In this document: in pieces, positions 51,021 through 58,373 of the stretch
Numbering within the stretch: position 1 is the first letter of the stretch
Layout of the letters: every line of letters starts with the position of its first letter
DNA from: Chitinophagaceae bacterium UBA4411
Lineage (GTDB): Bacteria > Bacteroidota > Bacteroidia > Chitinophagales > Chitinophagaceae
Assembly: GCA_002400415.1 (NCBI GenBank)
Contig: DGQP01000003.1
Location: forward strand, 62,001 to 126,000
Direction of reading: 5' to 3'
DNA: 64,000 nt
The notes under the pieces: model-generated
The model's input: the letters and a program-made list of their open reading frames with translations, nothing else
Told to the model about the DNA's origin: nothing
Database searches by the model: none
Position numbers and translations under genes: made by a program

Positions 51021-51959
51021 ATGACTCATCCTTATTCTCGAAAATTAGACAATATCGACTTAATCAGTCACTTTTTAACAGTTGTAATAAATTATAACAA
51101 TGCAGAGGATGATAATTTGCTAAGAAAAATAAAGATTGGCGAAGCTGACCTAAAAAATTATGATAATTCTTCTTCTACTTTAAACAGTACTCATCATAGA
51201 GACAGAAAATATCTTTCAGAAACTGATAGATGGAAACTAAGGAAACAAATAGTTAAAGAGTTGATTGAATTAAGACGAGAAAAGGATGATGAGGATTTAA
51301 TTTTAGGTAAAGGAGGAGCACTTCCAAACTGTGAAATAAAATCAGAAAAACAAGCAATTATTATTATTGGCTTGCCTGCCTCAGGCAAATCAACCATAGC
51401 AAATAAAATTGCCGACTCATATGGAGGTGTAATTTTAGATTCTGATTTTGCAAAAAGGAAACTTCCTGAATTTAAAGACAATCCTGCTGGGGCATCCTTA
51501 GTTCATGATGAATCGGACATTTTAATTTTTGGTTACGACAAGAAAGACAGACCAGATGACTTTTCATCACTAATTGAAATATGCAATTCTCAAAAACATA
51601 ACATTATTATACCTAAAATAGGTCACGACCATAGAAGTATAAATAAAATGGCAAAAGCCTTAAAACAAAACTTTGGATATACTGTCCATTTAGTATTAGT
51701 AAGCTTAGACAGAAAAAAAGCAACAAAAAGAGCCGTTGACCGATTTAAGAAGTATGGAAGATATGTTCCTTTGAGTCTTATTTTTGATGGATACGGCAAT
51801 GATCCAATACTTTCATTTTATCGTCTTAAGCACAACATTTACATTGAAGAAGCGTTTATTGATACATTTGGGAAATTATCGACTGACGTAGAGAAAGACA
51901 ATGACCCAATTGTGATATACAAAGAAAATAACAACCCTGTTTCAATATTCCAAAATTAA
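51021..51959 (+). CDS. Zeta-toxin-like P-loop kinase
   Basis: A 312-residue protein. Residues 1-105 are helical and charged with no known fold. The kinase domain starts with the Walker A IIIIGLPASGKSTIANKIA near 113-131, followed by VILDSDFAKRKLPEF (the acidic substrate-binding loop), GASLVHDESDILIF, and RFKKYGRYVPLSLIF near 237-251, whose GR-x-VP part is conserved in zeta toxins. Zeta toxins phosphorylate UDP-N-acetylglucosamine and block cell wall synthesis. No epsilon or PezA-type antitoxin precedes it. Base composition is far more AT-rich than the flanking genome, a sign of transfer. Toxicity is inference from family motifs. Confidence 0.8.
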   Translation: MTHPYSRKLDNIDLISHFLTVVINYNNAEDDNLLRKIKIGEADLKNYDNSSSTLNSTHHRDRKYLSETDRWKLRKQIVKELIELRREKDDEDLILGKGGALPNCEIKSEKQAIIIIGLPASGKSTIANKIADSYGGVILDSDFAKRKLPEFKDNPAGASLVHDESDILIFGYDKKDRPDDFSSLIEICNSQKHNIIIPKIGHDHRSINKMAKALKQNFGYTVHLVLVSLDRKKATKRAVDRFKKYGRYVPLSLIFDGYGNDPILSFYRLKHNIYIEEAFIDTFGKLSTDVEKDNDPIVIYKENNNPVSIFQN

Positions 51960-51963
51960 GACA

Positions 51964-51971
51964 TACCTTTG
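51964..51971 (+). promoter_or_regulatory. Bacteroidetes -7 box of the small gene after the zeta-like kinase
   Basis: TACCTTTG, an exact TAnnTTTG match, lies in the 21-base gap after the kinase stop, only 9 bases before the ATG at 51981. It overlaps the alternative TTG start at 51969 and argues against it. It would let the small gene be made independently of the kinase, with a very short leader. Confidence 0.5.
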
Positions 51972-51980
51972 CGTCGCAAA

Positions 51981-52187
51981 ATGAAAAATAACAAAAGGCA
52001 GTACAAAAATGCAAATCGTTGGGAACAACGTTCAAGCCGTAGTTCTTCGAGTGCCAAAGCTAAAACTAACTTTGGTTCATCAGAATCTTACGTTAAAGCT
52101 TTTTCCCAAATTTACTATCAAGAGATTAATGACATTGACAGATTTGTAAGTTTCGCCAACACTTATTACGGTGTAAAAGCGAAATAA
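51981..52187 (+). CDS. Small basic protein after the zeta-like kinase, possible antitoxin
   Basis: A 68-residue protein starting MKNNKRQYKNANRWEQ. The first 30 residues are basic and Ser/Arg-rich (RSSRSSSSAKAK), the rest is a plausible helical segment (SYVKAFSQIYYQEINDIDRFVSFANTYYG). No family is recognised. It shares the AT-rich composition of the kinase gene and follows it by 21 bases, with its own promoter box in between. An antitoxin role is a guess from position and size; zeta antitoxins usually lie upstream. Confidence 0.6.
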   Translation: MKNNKRQYKNANRWEQRSSRSSSSAKAKTNFGSSESYVKAFSQIYYQEINDIDRFVSFANTYYGVKAK

Positions 52188-52632
52188 CTTGTAATAGATA
52201 GTATTTAATCAGCTATAGTTCAGGCTGAAAGAATAAGAATCCCGACTCTGCGGCGCTTGCAGTTCGCTGCAATACTATTGAGGCACCGACCCTTCTCCTA
52301 AATTCAGCCCTCCCATAAGCGTCCCATTTCTCAGTCATATTAATTATGATAATTACTATTGGGTATCACTCCCTGAAAGGGTGACAACCTCTGCTAACTA
52401 ACAAGTATTCTCTAAAAAGGGTTGTAATAAAAACCTGCTGGCATCCTTACCTCTCCGTATTTCCACGGATAAAAAAGATAAAGAAGATTTGTACACTTGC
52501 TGTGTAAGATAATATCGCATTATCCTAACGACAACCTACCTTCCGGTAGGCAGGTACGAAAGGTATAACGTTTAAGGGCTGATTTTTAACAGCTGCATTT
52601 TCCTGTATCTTACGTCTTATAACATCATCTAC
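52188..52632. other. Gene-free stretch ending in direct repeat B
   Basis: About 445 bases. The first 230 show only a weak hairpin near 52366-52385 (TCACTCCCT..AGGGTGA); the remainder is the direct repeat copy B. No open frame or RNA gene was recognised. Confidence 0.6.
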
Positions 52633-52648
52633 ATGTTATATACCATTA
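52424..52648 (+). repeat. Direct repeat copy B
   Basis: Second copy of the ~220-bp repeat at 50433-50656. It holds the shared core CTCTCCGTATTTCCACGGAT (52451-52470) and TTGTACACTTGCTG, plus a hairpin CCTACC-TTCC-GGTAGG that copy A lacks. It runs into the first codons of the membrane protein at 52633, so it looks like a duplicated promoter-leader-start unit. Confidence 0.75.
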
Positions 52649-53634
52649 AAATGACCCTAATAATAACAACACATATTGCATTAGCAATCATCCTTTTTTT
52701 TGGGGTAAACTTACTTGGACAGCATACTCCATCAAATTTGGGATATTATCAGTTGACAACTTTTTTAGAAACAGAAGAAGCTCCAGCATTTAATTTCGTA
52801 ATAAGGGTTCTGACACCTACTGTGTTCATTATTTTAATAAGCGCTTTGTTATACTCTCTCAAACTTGACAGATTTACAGTGAATATTTATCTCGTTAGTA
52901 TTTATTACGTTTCCTTTAGAACAATTTTCAATATAGCAATTAACCGTAGCAGACTTATTAATTGGACAAAATACACTTTTTATTCCCTCGCAATAGTTGC
53001 GCTAAGCTATTTTACTTATAAAAAGCTTATCGTTACAAAGTCTAATATTCTTCCAGACTTCAACAACATGGCTAATGAGCTTTGGATAATAATCATAATA
53101 TTTCTTTACAACTTCTTAAACAACATAAGCCCTTCAGATAAAAATGCTCAAAAACGAAAAGACAGGTATGTAGATATTCAATTTGGCACTATCAATAGAA
53201 AATATAGTCCAATCATAATCAAACAAACAGACAATCTTAGGCTTAGACAAATTGCTCTTTCAATAATAATTTATGAAAGCTTCAATAGACCAAAGTTTTT
53301 TAGACTCATGGAATATATAAATCACTTCTTCAACCGAAAACCTCACACATTAGGTATAATGCAGGTTAAGTCAATAAAGTTCATAGGCGACAAAGAAAGT
53401 GTTAAGCTCGGGACACAGAAACTAATTGACGACTTTGCTGTACTAAAGACAGAATACCTTAAGGATGCTGACATGTATGGAACAGATGAATACAAAGACG
53501 AATCGTATCAACGCAAACTAATTGAAAAATTCAACTCTGAACTGACCTATTCATATGAGATTTTACAACTATCTGACGATATAAACATGAAATATTTTAG
53601 CAACAGTCCTAGAAATCTATTTAATAGCATATAA
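52633..53634 (+). CDS. Polytopic membrane protein with lytic-transglycosylase-like C-terminal signature
   Basis: A 333-residue protein; the ATG at 52651 (MTLIITTHIALAIILFFGV) is an alternative start. About five hydrophobic spans lie at 8-27, 53-76, 82-103, 113-130 and 148-163. The soluble C-terminal part contains Glu215 in IIIYESFNRP and, 26 residues later, TLGIMQVKS at 239-247. The pair 'E-S ... G-I-M-Q-V' is the active-site signature of lysozyme-like lytic transglycosylases. Five spans would place this domain in the periplasm if the N-terminus is inside. The gene is AT-rich and follows direct repeat B. Peptidoglycan cleavage is an inference; I know no close annotated family. Confidence 0.65.
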   Translation: MLYTIKMTLIITTHIALAIILFFGVNLLGQHTPSNLGYYQLTTFLETEEAPAFNFVIRVLTPTVFIILISALLYSLKLDRFTVNIYLVSIYYVSFRTIFNIAINRSRLINWTKYTFYSLAIVALSYFTYKKLIVTKSNILPDFNNMANELWIIIIIFLYNFLNNISPSDKNAQKRKDRYVDIQFGTINRKYSPIIIKQTDNLRLRQIALSIIIYESFNRPKFFRLMEYINHFFNRKPHTLGIMQVKSIKFIGDKESVKLGTQKLIDDFAVLKTEYLKDADMYGTDEYKDESYQRKLIEKFNSELTYSYEILQLSDDINMKYFSNSPRNLFNSI

Positions 53635-53704
53635 CATTGGTATCCTATGTATATAGGCCTTAGAGAGATGATATGGTAAATCTATTATTTTCTTTTGAAA
53701 GCCA

Positions 53705-53738
53705 GAGATAAATGAAGGGTTGATCCTTTATTTATCTC
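53705..53738. repeat. Long hairpin after the membrane protein gene
   Basis: A 14-bp stem GAGATAAATGAAGG / CCTTTATTTATCTC (one G-T pair), loop GTTGAT, 70 bases after the stop. No T tract follows; it may act in RNA stability or as an attenuating stem. Confidence 0.6.
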
Positions 53739-53871
53739 CCGCCTTCGCCAGATTTTGTTTTGTGCATACCAAAATTATTTTACCTGACGGGCAGACTCTG
53801 AAAAATTACCAATTTGTGGTATTGCTTGCAACTCATCAATGAAATATTTTGTCATTAAAAATTGGTTGTTT

Positions 53872-55470
53872 ATGAAATTAAACAGACTACTTTTCCCGGG
53901 ACTAATTCTGACAGGACTGCTGGTGCATATCTCCTGTCGCAAAATTGACCGACAGACCGACCAGCCAGTAAATGTAAACTCTGCATTAAGATTTTTTAAC
54001 TCCCATCGTTCCTCTGACCCATTAGAAGAAGCTTTTGTTAACTTTATTAAAAGGGAGAACGATAAAAATTCCTTCATTGATAAGGTCATCAAGCAGATTG
54101 GATACCCTTATTGGGATAAAGGAATGGTTGTATCTAAACGGTCTTCGGCACATGGGCGCTCGTATTCAGACTCTTCTATAGTTGTATATATTCCATTTGT
54201 AAGAGATTCTCAGAGCTATGTTAACGCCTCCATGGCAATCAGCATTGCTCCGGGGGATACTTCCTTCAGATATCTTTGCGACTGGCAGTATTCAAATCAA
54301 ACCTTTAGCACTACTTCAATTAGTGACACGACAGCAGAGAAATTCGCTTTGCTCTTCATGGTATTGAACAATAATGCTTTTGGCTACAGCAATTTTAATA
54401 TTACTGATAAACGATTGTTTCACGGCAGCAATAATTATTCTGATACAGCTGATATAAAAGAAAGAAAAATCACGCTGACGCCTGCTCCCAATTCCGGGAG
54501 GGCATCTCTTGTTGCTTCTATTTGCTATTACACCACTGTATATACATTTAGTGCAAATTGGCATTGCCCCCACCTTGCTCCATGTTCAATGACTTACTGT
54601 GATGGCTGTACTGCATACTGCGTTGACTATTCAGTTTCCCAGCATATGGAAGTTCACTGTTTTGATGAAGAAATTGGCGGGCCTCCGCCGGGTGGAGAAA
54701 CTGGTGGTGGTGGGTCGGGAGGTTCAACACCACCCCAATGTCCAGGCGGGACAGCCAGAACTGAAAATGTAACTAACCCATGTGGTCCGGGATGGATACC
54801 TATAGATGACGATCCACCACCGCCACCTGCCTGCGACCCATATATAAGCACTCTATCAGCAGATACTGGTTTTCAAAACAGGTTCAAATTTTTAAACAAT
54901 CAAACAAACGGAACAAAAGAATATGGATATGCAGTCTTTGACAGAGCCAACCGAAATTATCAACTAAAAGAAGGCATTAATTATGTACCGCATATTCCTT
55001 GGAATGATGTAATAGTACCGGGCATACAAGTTGATGGGATTTTGCACAATCATTTTCTTAACTATAATAACATTTTTTCCCCTGATGATATTCTCCTGAT
55101 GGCTGAGCTATATATTAAAGGATATGTGAAGGATACCAATAACTTTTTCATGGGAGTGGCGAGCAATACAGACGCCCCATATCTTATCAAAGTAACAAAC
55201 CCTGCAAAATTCAGAATATTTGCCCAAAGAATTCTTGCATTAGAGGGCAACTACAAATGGTTTACGAAGACCTACGATGAAAATTTTCGTTCGGGTGACA
55301 ATACAAAAAATCTCAAAGCATTTTTTGAAATGCTTCAAAAGCATGGAGGGCTTGCGGGCTTGTCAGTCTATGAGGCTGTACCAGATGCCGGTAACTATAA
55401 TTTTGATAAATGGAAAAAACTGAACTGGGATGGAAACGGAGATTTTAATGCATCAACTGATTGTTTCTAA
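53872..55470 (+). CDS. Lipoprotein with a C-terminal JAMM-like metal motif
   Basis: A 532-residue protein starting MKLNRLLFPG. The frame extends to an ATG at 53839, but the start at 53872 gives a proper lipoprotein signal with lipobox HISC (Cys22). The middle contains a Cys-rich cluster (HCPHLAPCSMTYCDGCTAYC, about 231-250) and a Gly/Pro-rich linker at 269-320. In the C-terminal ~200 residues, Glu350 (TKEYGYAVFD), His392-x-His394 (GILHNHFLNYN) and Ser403-x-x-Asp406 (FSPDDI) match the order of the JAMM/MPN metalloprotease motif, with eight rather than seven residues before Ser. This layout resembles Bacteroidota surface proteins with a variable toxin-like end. The next gene starts seven bases later. 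Confidence 0.68.
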   Translation: MKLNRLLFPGLILTGLLVHISCRKIDRQTDQPVNVNSALRFFNSHRSSDPLEEAFVNFIKRENDKNSFIDKVIKQIGYPYWDKGMVVSKRSSAHGRSYSDSSIVVYIPFVRDSQSYVNASMAISIAPGDTSFRYLCDWQYSNQTFSTTSISDTTAEKFALLFMVLNNNAFGYSNFNITDKRLFHGSNNYSDTADIKERKITLTPAPNSGRASLVASICYYTTVYTFSANWHCPHLAPCSMTYCDGCTAYCVDYSVSQHMEVHCFDEEIGGPPPGGETGGGGSGGSTPPQCPGGTARTENVTNPCGPGWIPIDDDPPPPPACDPYISTLSADTGFQNRFKFLNNQTNGTKEYGYAVFDRANRNYQLKEGINYVPHIPWNDVIVPGIQVDGILHNHFLNYNNIFSPDDILLMAELYIKGYVKDTNNFFMGVASNTDAPYLIKVTNPAKFRIFAQRILALEGNYKWFTKTYDENFRSGDNTKNLKAFFEMLQKHGGLAGLSVYEAVPDAGNYNFDKWKKLNWDGNGDFNASTDCF

Positions 55471-55476
55471 TTAAAA

Positions 55477-56028
55477 ATGAAAAAAATTAAAAAAATGAAA
55501 AAAATATTAATCGCTTTAATCTGTTTTGTTTTTATCAGAACAGAATTAAAAGCCCAGACATCTTTTGACACTTGCCAGTATGCTAACCGGTTTAATGGTG
55601 AATGGATGTATGCCAACGGCAATGACACTATAAGAGTATTTCTTAGGGTTCAAAGAAATTATTATTCTGAATTCAAAACAGTCCAGGATATAATTTTTGG
55701 CTGGCATGAATATAAGCAGGGAAATACTATACTTGAAAGTACCTACCAAAACAGGTTTATGACAATTTCTAACGTTGATACGTTAACTGATAATAGTGTT
55801 TCTATAGGTCTTAAATCACTTGGGGCACATTGTAATTCCGGTATTATGACTGCTTCTGGGACAATTACAGATTATCTACAAGACAAGCAAGGTAAGATCG
55901 TAACAGTAACACTAAATGCCGCTGGAAATGTTATCACCTGGAAACAACGACATGCTGCTAATAACGGTATGTTTGGCAGACCCAATGGAATGACTTTGCC
56001 AAGTGAGTTTATACTCATAAAGCAATAG
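55477..56028 (+). CDS. DUF6705-like secreted small protein
   Basis: A 183-residue protein (alternative start at 55495). It has a signal peptide (TELKAQ near 25-30) and the pattern RFNGEWMYANGNDTIRVFLRVQRN...IIFGWHEYKQGNTILES that I associate with the Bacteroidota family DUF6705, a lipocalin-like beta-rich domain. It starts seven bases after the JAMM-like lipoprotein stop, so the two are almost surely cotranscribed. Because DUF6705 genes often sit next to such lipoproteins, a binding or immunity role is conceivable, but it is inference. Confidence 0.7.
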   Translation: MKKIKKMKKILIALICFVFIRTELKAQTSFDTCQYANRFNGEWMYANGNDTIRVFLRVQRNYYSEFKTVQDIIFGWHEYKQGNTILESTYQNRFMTISNVDTLTDNSVSIGLKSLGAHCNSGIMTASGTITDYLQDKQGKIVTVTLNAAGNVITWKQRHAANNGMFGRPNGMTLPSEFILIKQ

Positions 56029-56311
56029 TTGATTTTCGCTAATGTACAAAAGGGCTTGCTTACAACAAATGTATTTATGCAATATGTGCTGACGAATAAA
56101 ATAAAATATCAGCCCCAGTTGTTCTGAGTGCTCAAAGCAAATCAGGAAATTAAGATTTTAGGTTTGTTGTGGTTCGTCTGCGACTGACCACTGGCTTTGC
56201 TAAAAGCCGTCAAGCTTATAGTTATTCGGTTCCATGTGTCTGTAAACAGCGGTTTGGATCGGTATTCAATGTTCAGCTTTAGTGCTTAACTTCAGCAACA
56301 ATTATTCTCGT

Positions 56312-56824
56312 ATGAAATTTTATATCTGCCTCTTTAGCTTTTGCATGGGGCTAATGAATTGTCAGCAACAACAGCCCGCCAATAATCCCCTTGATGTGGA
56401 AAAGGAAAAAGCGTCCATCCGGGCGGTCATTGCTAAGGAAACGGAATCCTATTACAAACAGGATTTTGAAGCCTGGAAAAGCACTTACCTGCAATCACCT
56501 GCTTTTCGCAAATTTGGTTATTGGGAAGGCTATCCCGGAAAAGTGGTCAGCAATATTGGTTTTGAATCATTGGCAGCGCAAAAGAAAGAGCAATTCGATG
56601 CCAATGCAACACTCTGGAAAGGCTCAACCGAGGAACGACAAAATGAGAATTTTCGCATCACAGATGATATGGCCTGGTACACCTTTGAACAATTGTCCTA
56701 CGAAAAAGACACCCGGAAATTGCTCGGAAGATCTTTAGAAACCCGCATCCTGGAAAAGGAAAACGGGGAGTGGAAAATTGCGTATTTGGGCTTTCATTAT
56801 TACCCGGAGAGCAGTACTAAATAA
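56312..56824 (+). CDS. NTF2/SnoaL-like lipoprotein
   Basis: A 170-residue protein starting MKFYICLFSF. The frame begins at a GTG at 56282, but the ATG at 56312 gives a lipoprotein signal with lipobox MNC (GLMNCQQQ). The rest follows the NTF2-like pattern of DUF4440: EKEKASIRAVIAKETESYYKQDFEAWKSTYLQSP, then RITDDMAWYTFEQLSYEKDT and LGRSLETRILEKENGEWKIAYLGFHYYP. The family includes enzymes and binding proteins, and no catalytic residues can be assigned. Composition is back to that of the main genome here. Confidence 0.8.
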   Translation: MKFYICLFSFCMGLMNCQQQQPANNPLDVEKEKASIRAVIAKETESYYKQDFEAWKSTYLQSPAFRKFGYWEGYPGKVVSNIGFESLAAQKKEQFDANATLWKGSTEERQNENFRITDDMAWYTFEQLSYEKDTRKLLGRSLETRILEKENGEWKIAYLGFHYYPESSTK

Positions 56825-56876
56825 GATCGTTTAAGAAATCTGACTGTTCAATTCCAATCAGACAAAAAAGACAATA

Positions 56877-57092
56877 GTGAAACGAATAATAGCAGTTATG
56901 GGAATTTTATCGTCAATACTCAACCTGCCGGGTTGTTCAGGACAGCCCAAAAAGGATACAGAAGAACTTTCAAAAGAAACGAAGGAGCAGCTGGCAAAAT
57001 CAGTGGAGGCATTTAAGAACAGGCTCATCTATACACAGTTGACGGAACAGACACCACAGGTGCGCTGGCCCGGCAAAACTGCGGAGCGCTGA
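56877..57092 (+). CDS. Short hypothetical lipoprotein
   Basis: A 71-residue frame opened by GTG. It has a lipobox-like NLPGCSGQ near residue 20 and a charged helical segment (DTEELSKETKEQLAKSVEAFKNRLIYTQL). A hairpin-type terminator follows its stop. No family is recognised. The short length after the signal suggests either a small periplasmic lipoprotein or the remnant of a longer gene. Confidence 0.5.
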   Translation: MKRIIAVMGILSSILNLPGCSGQPKKDTEELSKETKEQLAKSVEAFKNRLIYTQLTEQTPQVRWPGKTAER

Positions 57093-57097
57093 GCTTT

Positions 57098-57123
57098 GCC
57101 TGCCGGCAGGCAGGCTTCTTTTT
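57098..57123 (+). terminator. Terminator after the short lipoprotein gene
   Basis: The stem GCCTGC / GCAGGC (57098-57103 with 57110-57115, loop CGGCAG) is followed by TTCTTTTTC. The surrounding CCTGCCGGCAGGCAGG is partly self-complementary in more than one register. Confidence 0.6.
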
Positions 57124-57218
57124 CTATCAAGAGAAAAAGGAGGGGGCAGCATGTTAAAGCATCTTTGAATCACCCGGAAAAAATAATTGTACATTTAAAC
57201 AGTAATGAATACATCATC

Positions 57219-58319
57219 ATGAAAGCATTTCTTTCACTCTTGCTGTTCCTGCTTTACTGTTCCGCTAACTCCCAAAATGCAAAAGGCCCGGTGCGGCTCG
57301 GCGTAGTGGGTTTAACGCATACCCATGTGCACTGGATACTCGGCAGCCCGGAGAACAACCAGTTTACCATCGTCGGTATCGTGGAGCCCAATAAAGAACT
57401 GGCTCTGCGCTACAGCCGGCAGTACGGTTTTTCCATGGATATCGTGTTTGCCACGATGGAAGGAATGATCGCTGCAACAAAACCCGAAGCCGTTACAGCT
57501 TTCGGAACTATCTACGAGCATTTGAAAGTGGTGGAGACCTGTGCACCGCTCGGCATTCATGTGATGGTGGAAAAACCACTGGCAGTAAGTATGCAGCATG
57601 CCAAAAAAATGGAAGCACTGGCAAAGCAATACAAGATACACCTGCTCACCAATTATGAAACCAGCTGGTACCCGACCCTGCAGCAAACTTATGCGTGGAT
57701 GGAGCAAGATAGTGTGGGTCGTCTCAGTCAGCTTGTAATCAGGGATGGTCACCGCGGGCCAAAGAAGATCGGCATTAATAAAGAATTCTTAGACTGGTTA
57801 ACTGACCCGGTACAGAATGGAGGTGGCGCTATCACCGACTTTGGTTGTTATGGTACCAATATCAGCACCTGGTTGCACAAAGGAAAAAAACCGTTGGCTG
57901 TAACGGCTATCACTCAGCAGTTTCAAAAGGAAAATAACCCGGCCGTGGATGATGAAGCAACCATCCTGCTGGCTTATGATTCTTCCAAAGCAACCATACA
58001 GGCTTCCTGGAACTGGCCCATTGGCCGCAAGGATATGGAAGTCTATGGCAGCAGGGGAGTGATCTATGCGGACAACAGGAATAAGCTGCGGGTAAGAATG
58101 GCTGAAGGCTATGATGGCTTTCACGAAACAATACATCAACTGGAAGAAAGACCCGCACCCTATAATGATCCCTTCCGCTTCTTTGCGGCGGTGATCCGGA
58201 ATGAAATTGTGATAGCTCCTTACGATCTTTCTTCGCTGGAGAATAATATGATCGTGGTGGAAATACTGGATGCAGCCAAACAGTCAGCGAAAAAAGGGAA
58301 GACGGTACGGCTGAGGTGA
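57219..58319 (+). CDS. Secreted Gfo/Idh/MocA family oxidoreductase
   Basis: A 366-residue protein starting MKAFLSLLLFLLYCSANSQ, a Sec signal peptide. The frame extends to 57096, but the extra part crosses a terminator and lacks protein character. The Rossmann domain starts VRLGVVGLTHTHVHWIL, with the NAD-binding end HVMVEKPLAVSMQHAKKMEALA containing the typical EKP motif. The second domain has DFGCYGTNISTWLHKGKKP. Exported members of this family act on sugars in the periplasm or surface, sometimes as hydrolases using bound NAD. It lies 54 bases before a GH140-like gene, suggesting a joint role in glycan breakdown. Confidence 0.88.
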   Translation: MKAFLSLLLFLLYCSANSQNAKGPVRLGVVGLTHTHVHWILGSPENNQFTIVGIVEPNKELALRYSRQYGFSMDIVFATMEGMIAATKPEAVTAFGTIYEHLKVVETCAPLGIHVMVEKPLAVSMQHAKKMEALAKQYKIHLLTNYETSWYPTLQQTYAWMEQDSVGRLSQLVIRDGHRGPKKIGINKEFLDWLTDPVQNGGGAITDFGCYGTNISTWLHKGKKPLAVTAITQQFQKENNPAVDDEATILLAYDSSKATIQASWNWPIGRKDMEVYGSRGVIYADNRNKLRVRMAEGYDGFHETIHQLEERPAPYNDPFRFFAAVIRNEIVIAPYDLSSLENNMIVVEILDAAKQSAKKGKTVRLR

Positions 58320-58373
58320 GCAGTTATGAGGTCACTTTGAACCAGCCCCAAAGAATAAGCAGTATATTTAATC

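Noticed and set aside
50433..52648. Integron attC sites as explanation of the direct repeats
   Set aside because: No RYYYAAC and GTTRRRY core pair in the correct positions was found and no integron integrase is present; the only tyrosine recombinase is XerD-like.
53839..53871. Upstream start codon for the JAMM-like lipoprotein
   Set aside because: It would put 11 residues before the signal peptide; the ATG at 53872 gives a standard lipoprotein signal.
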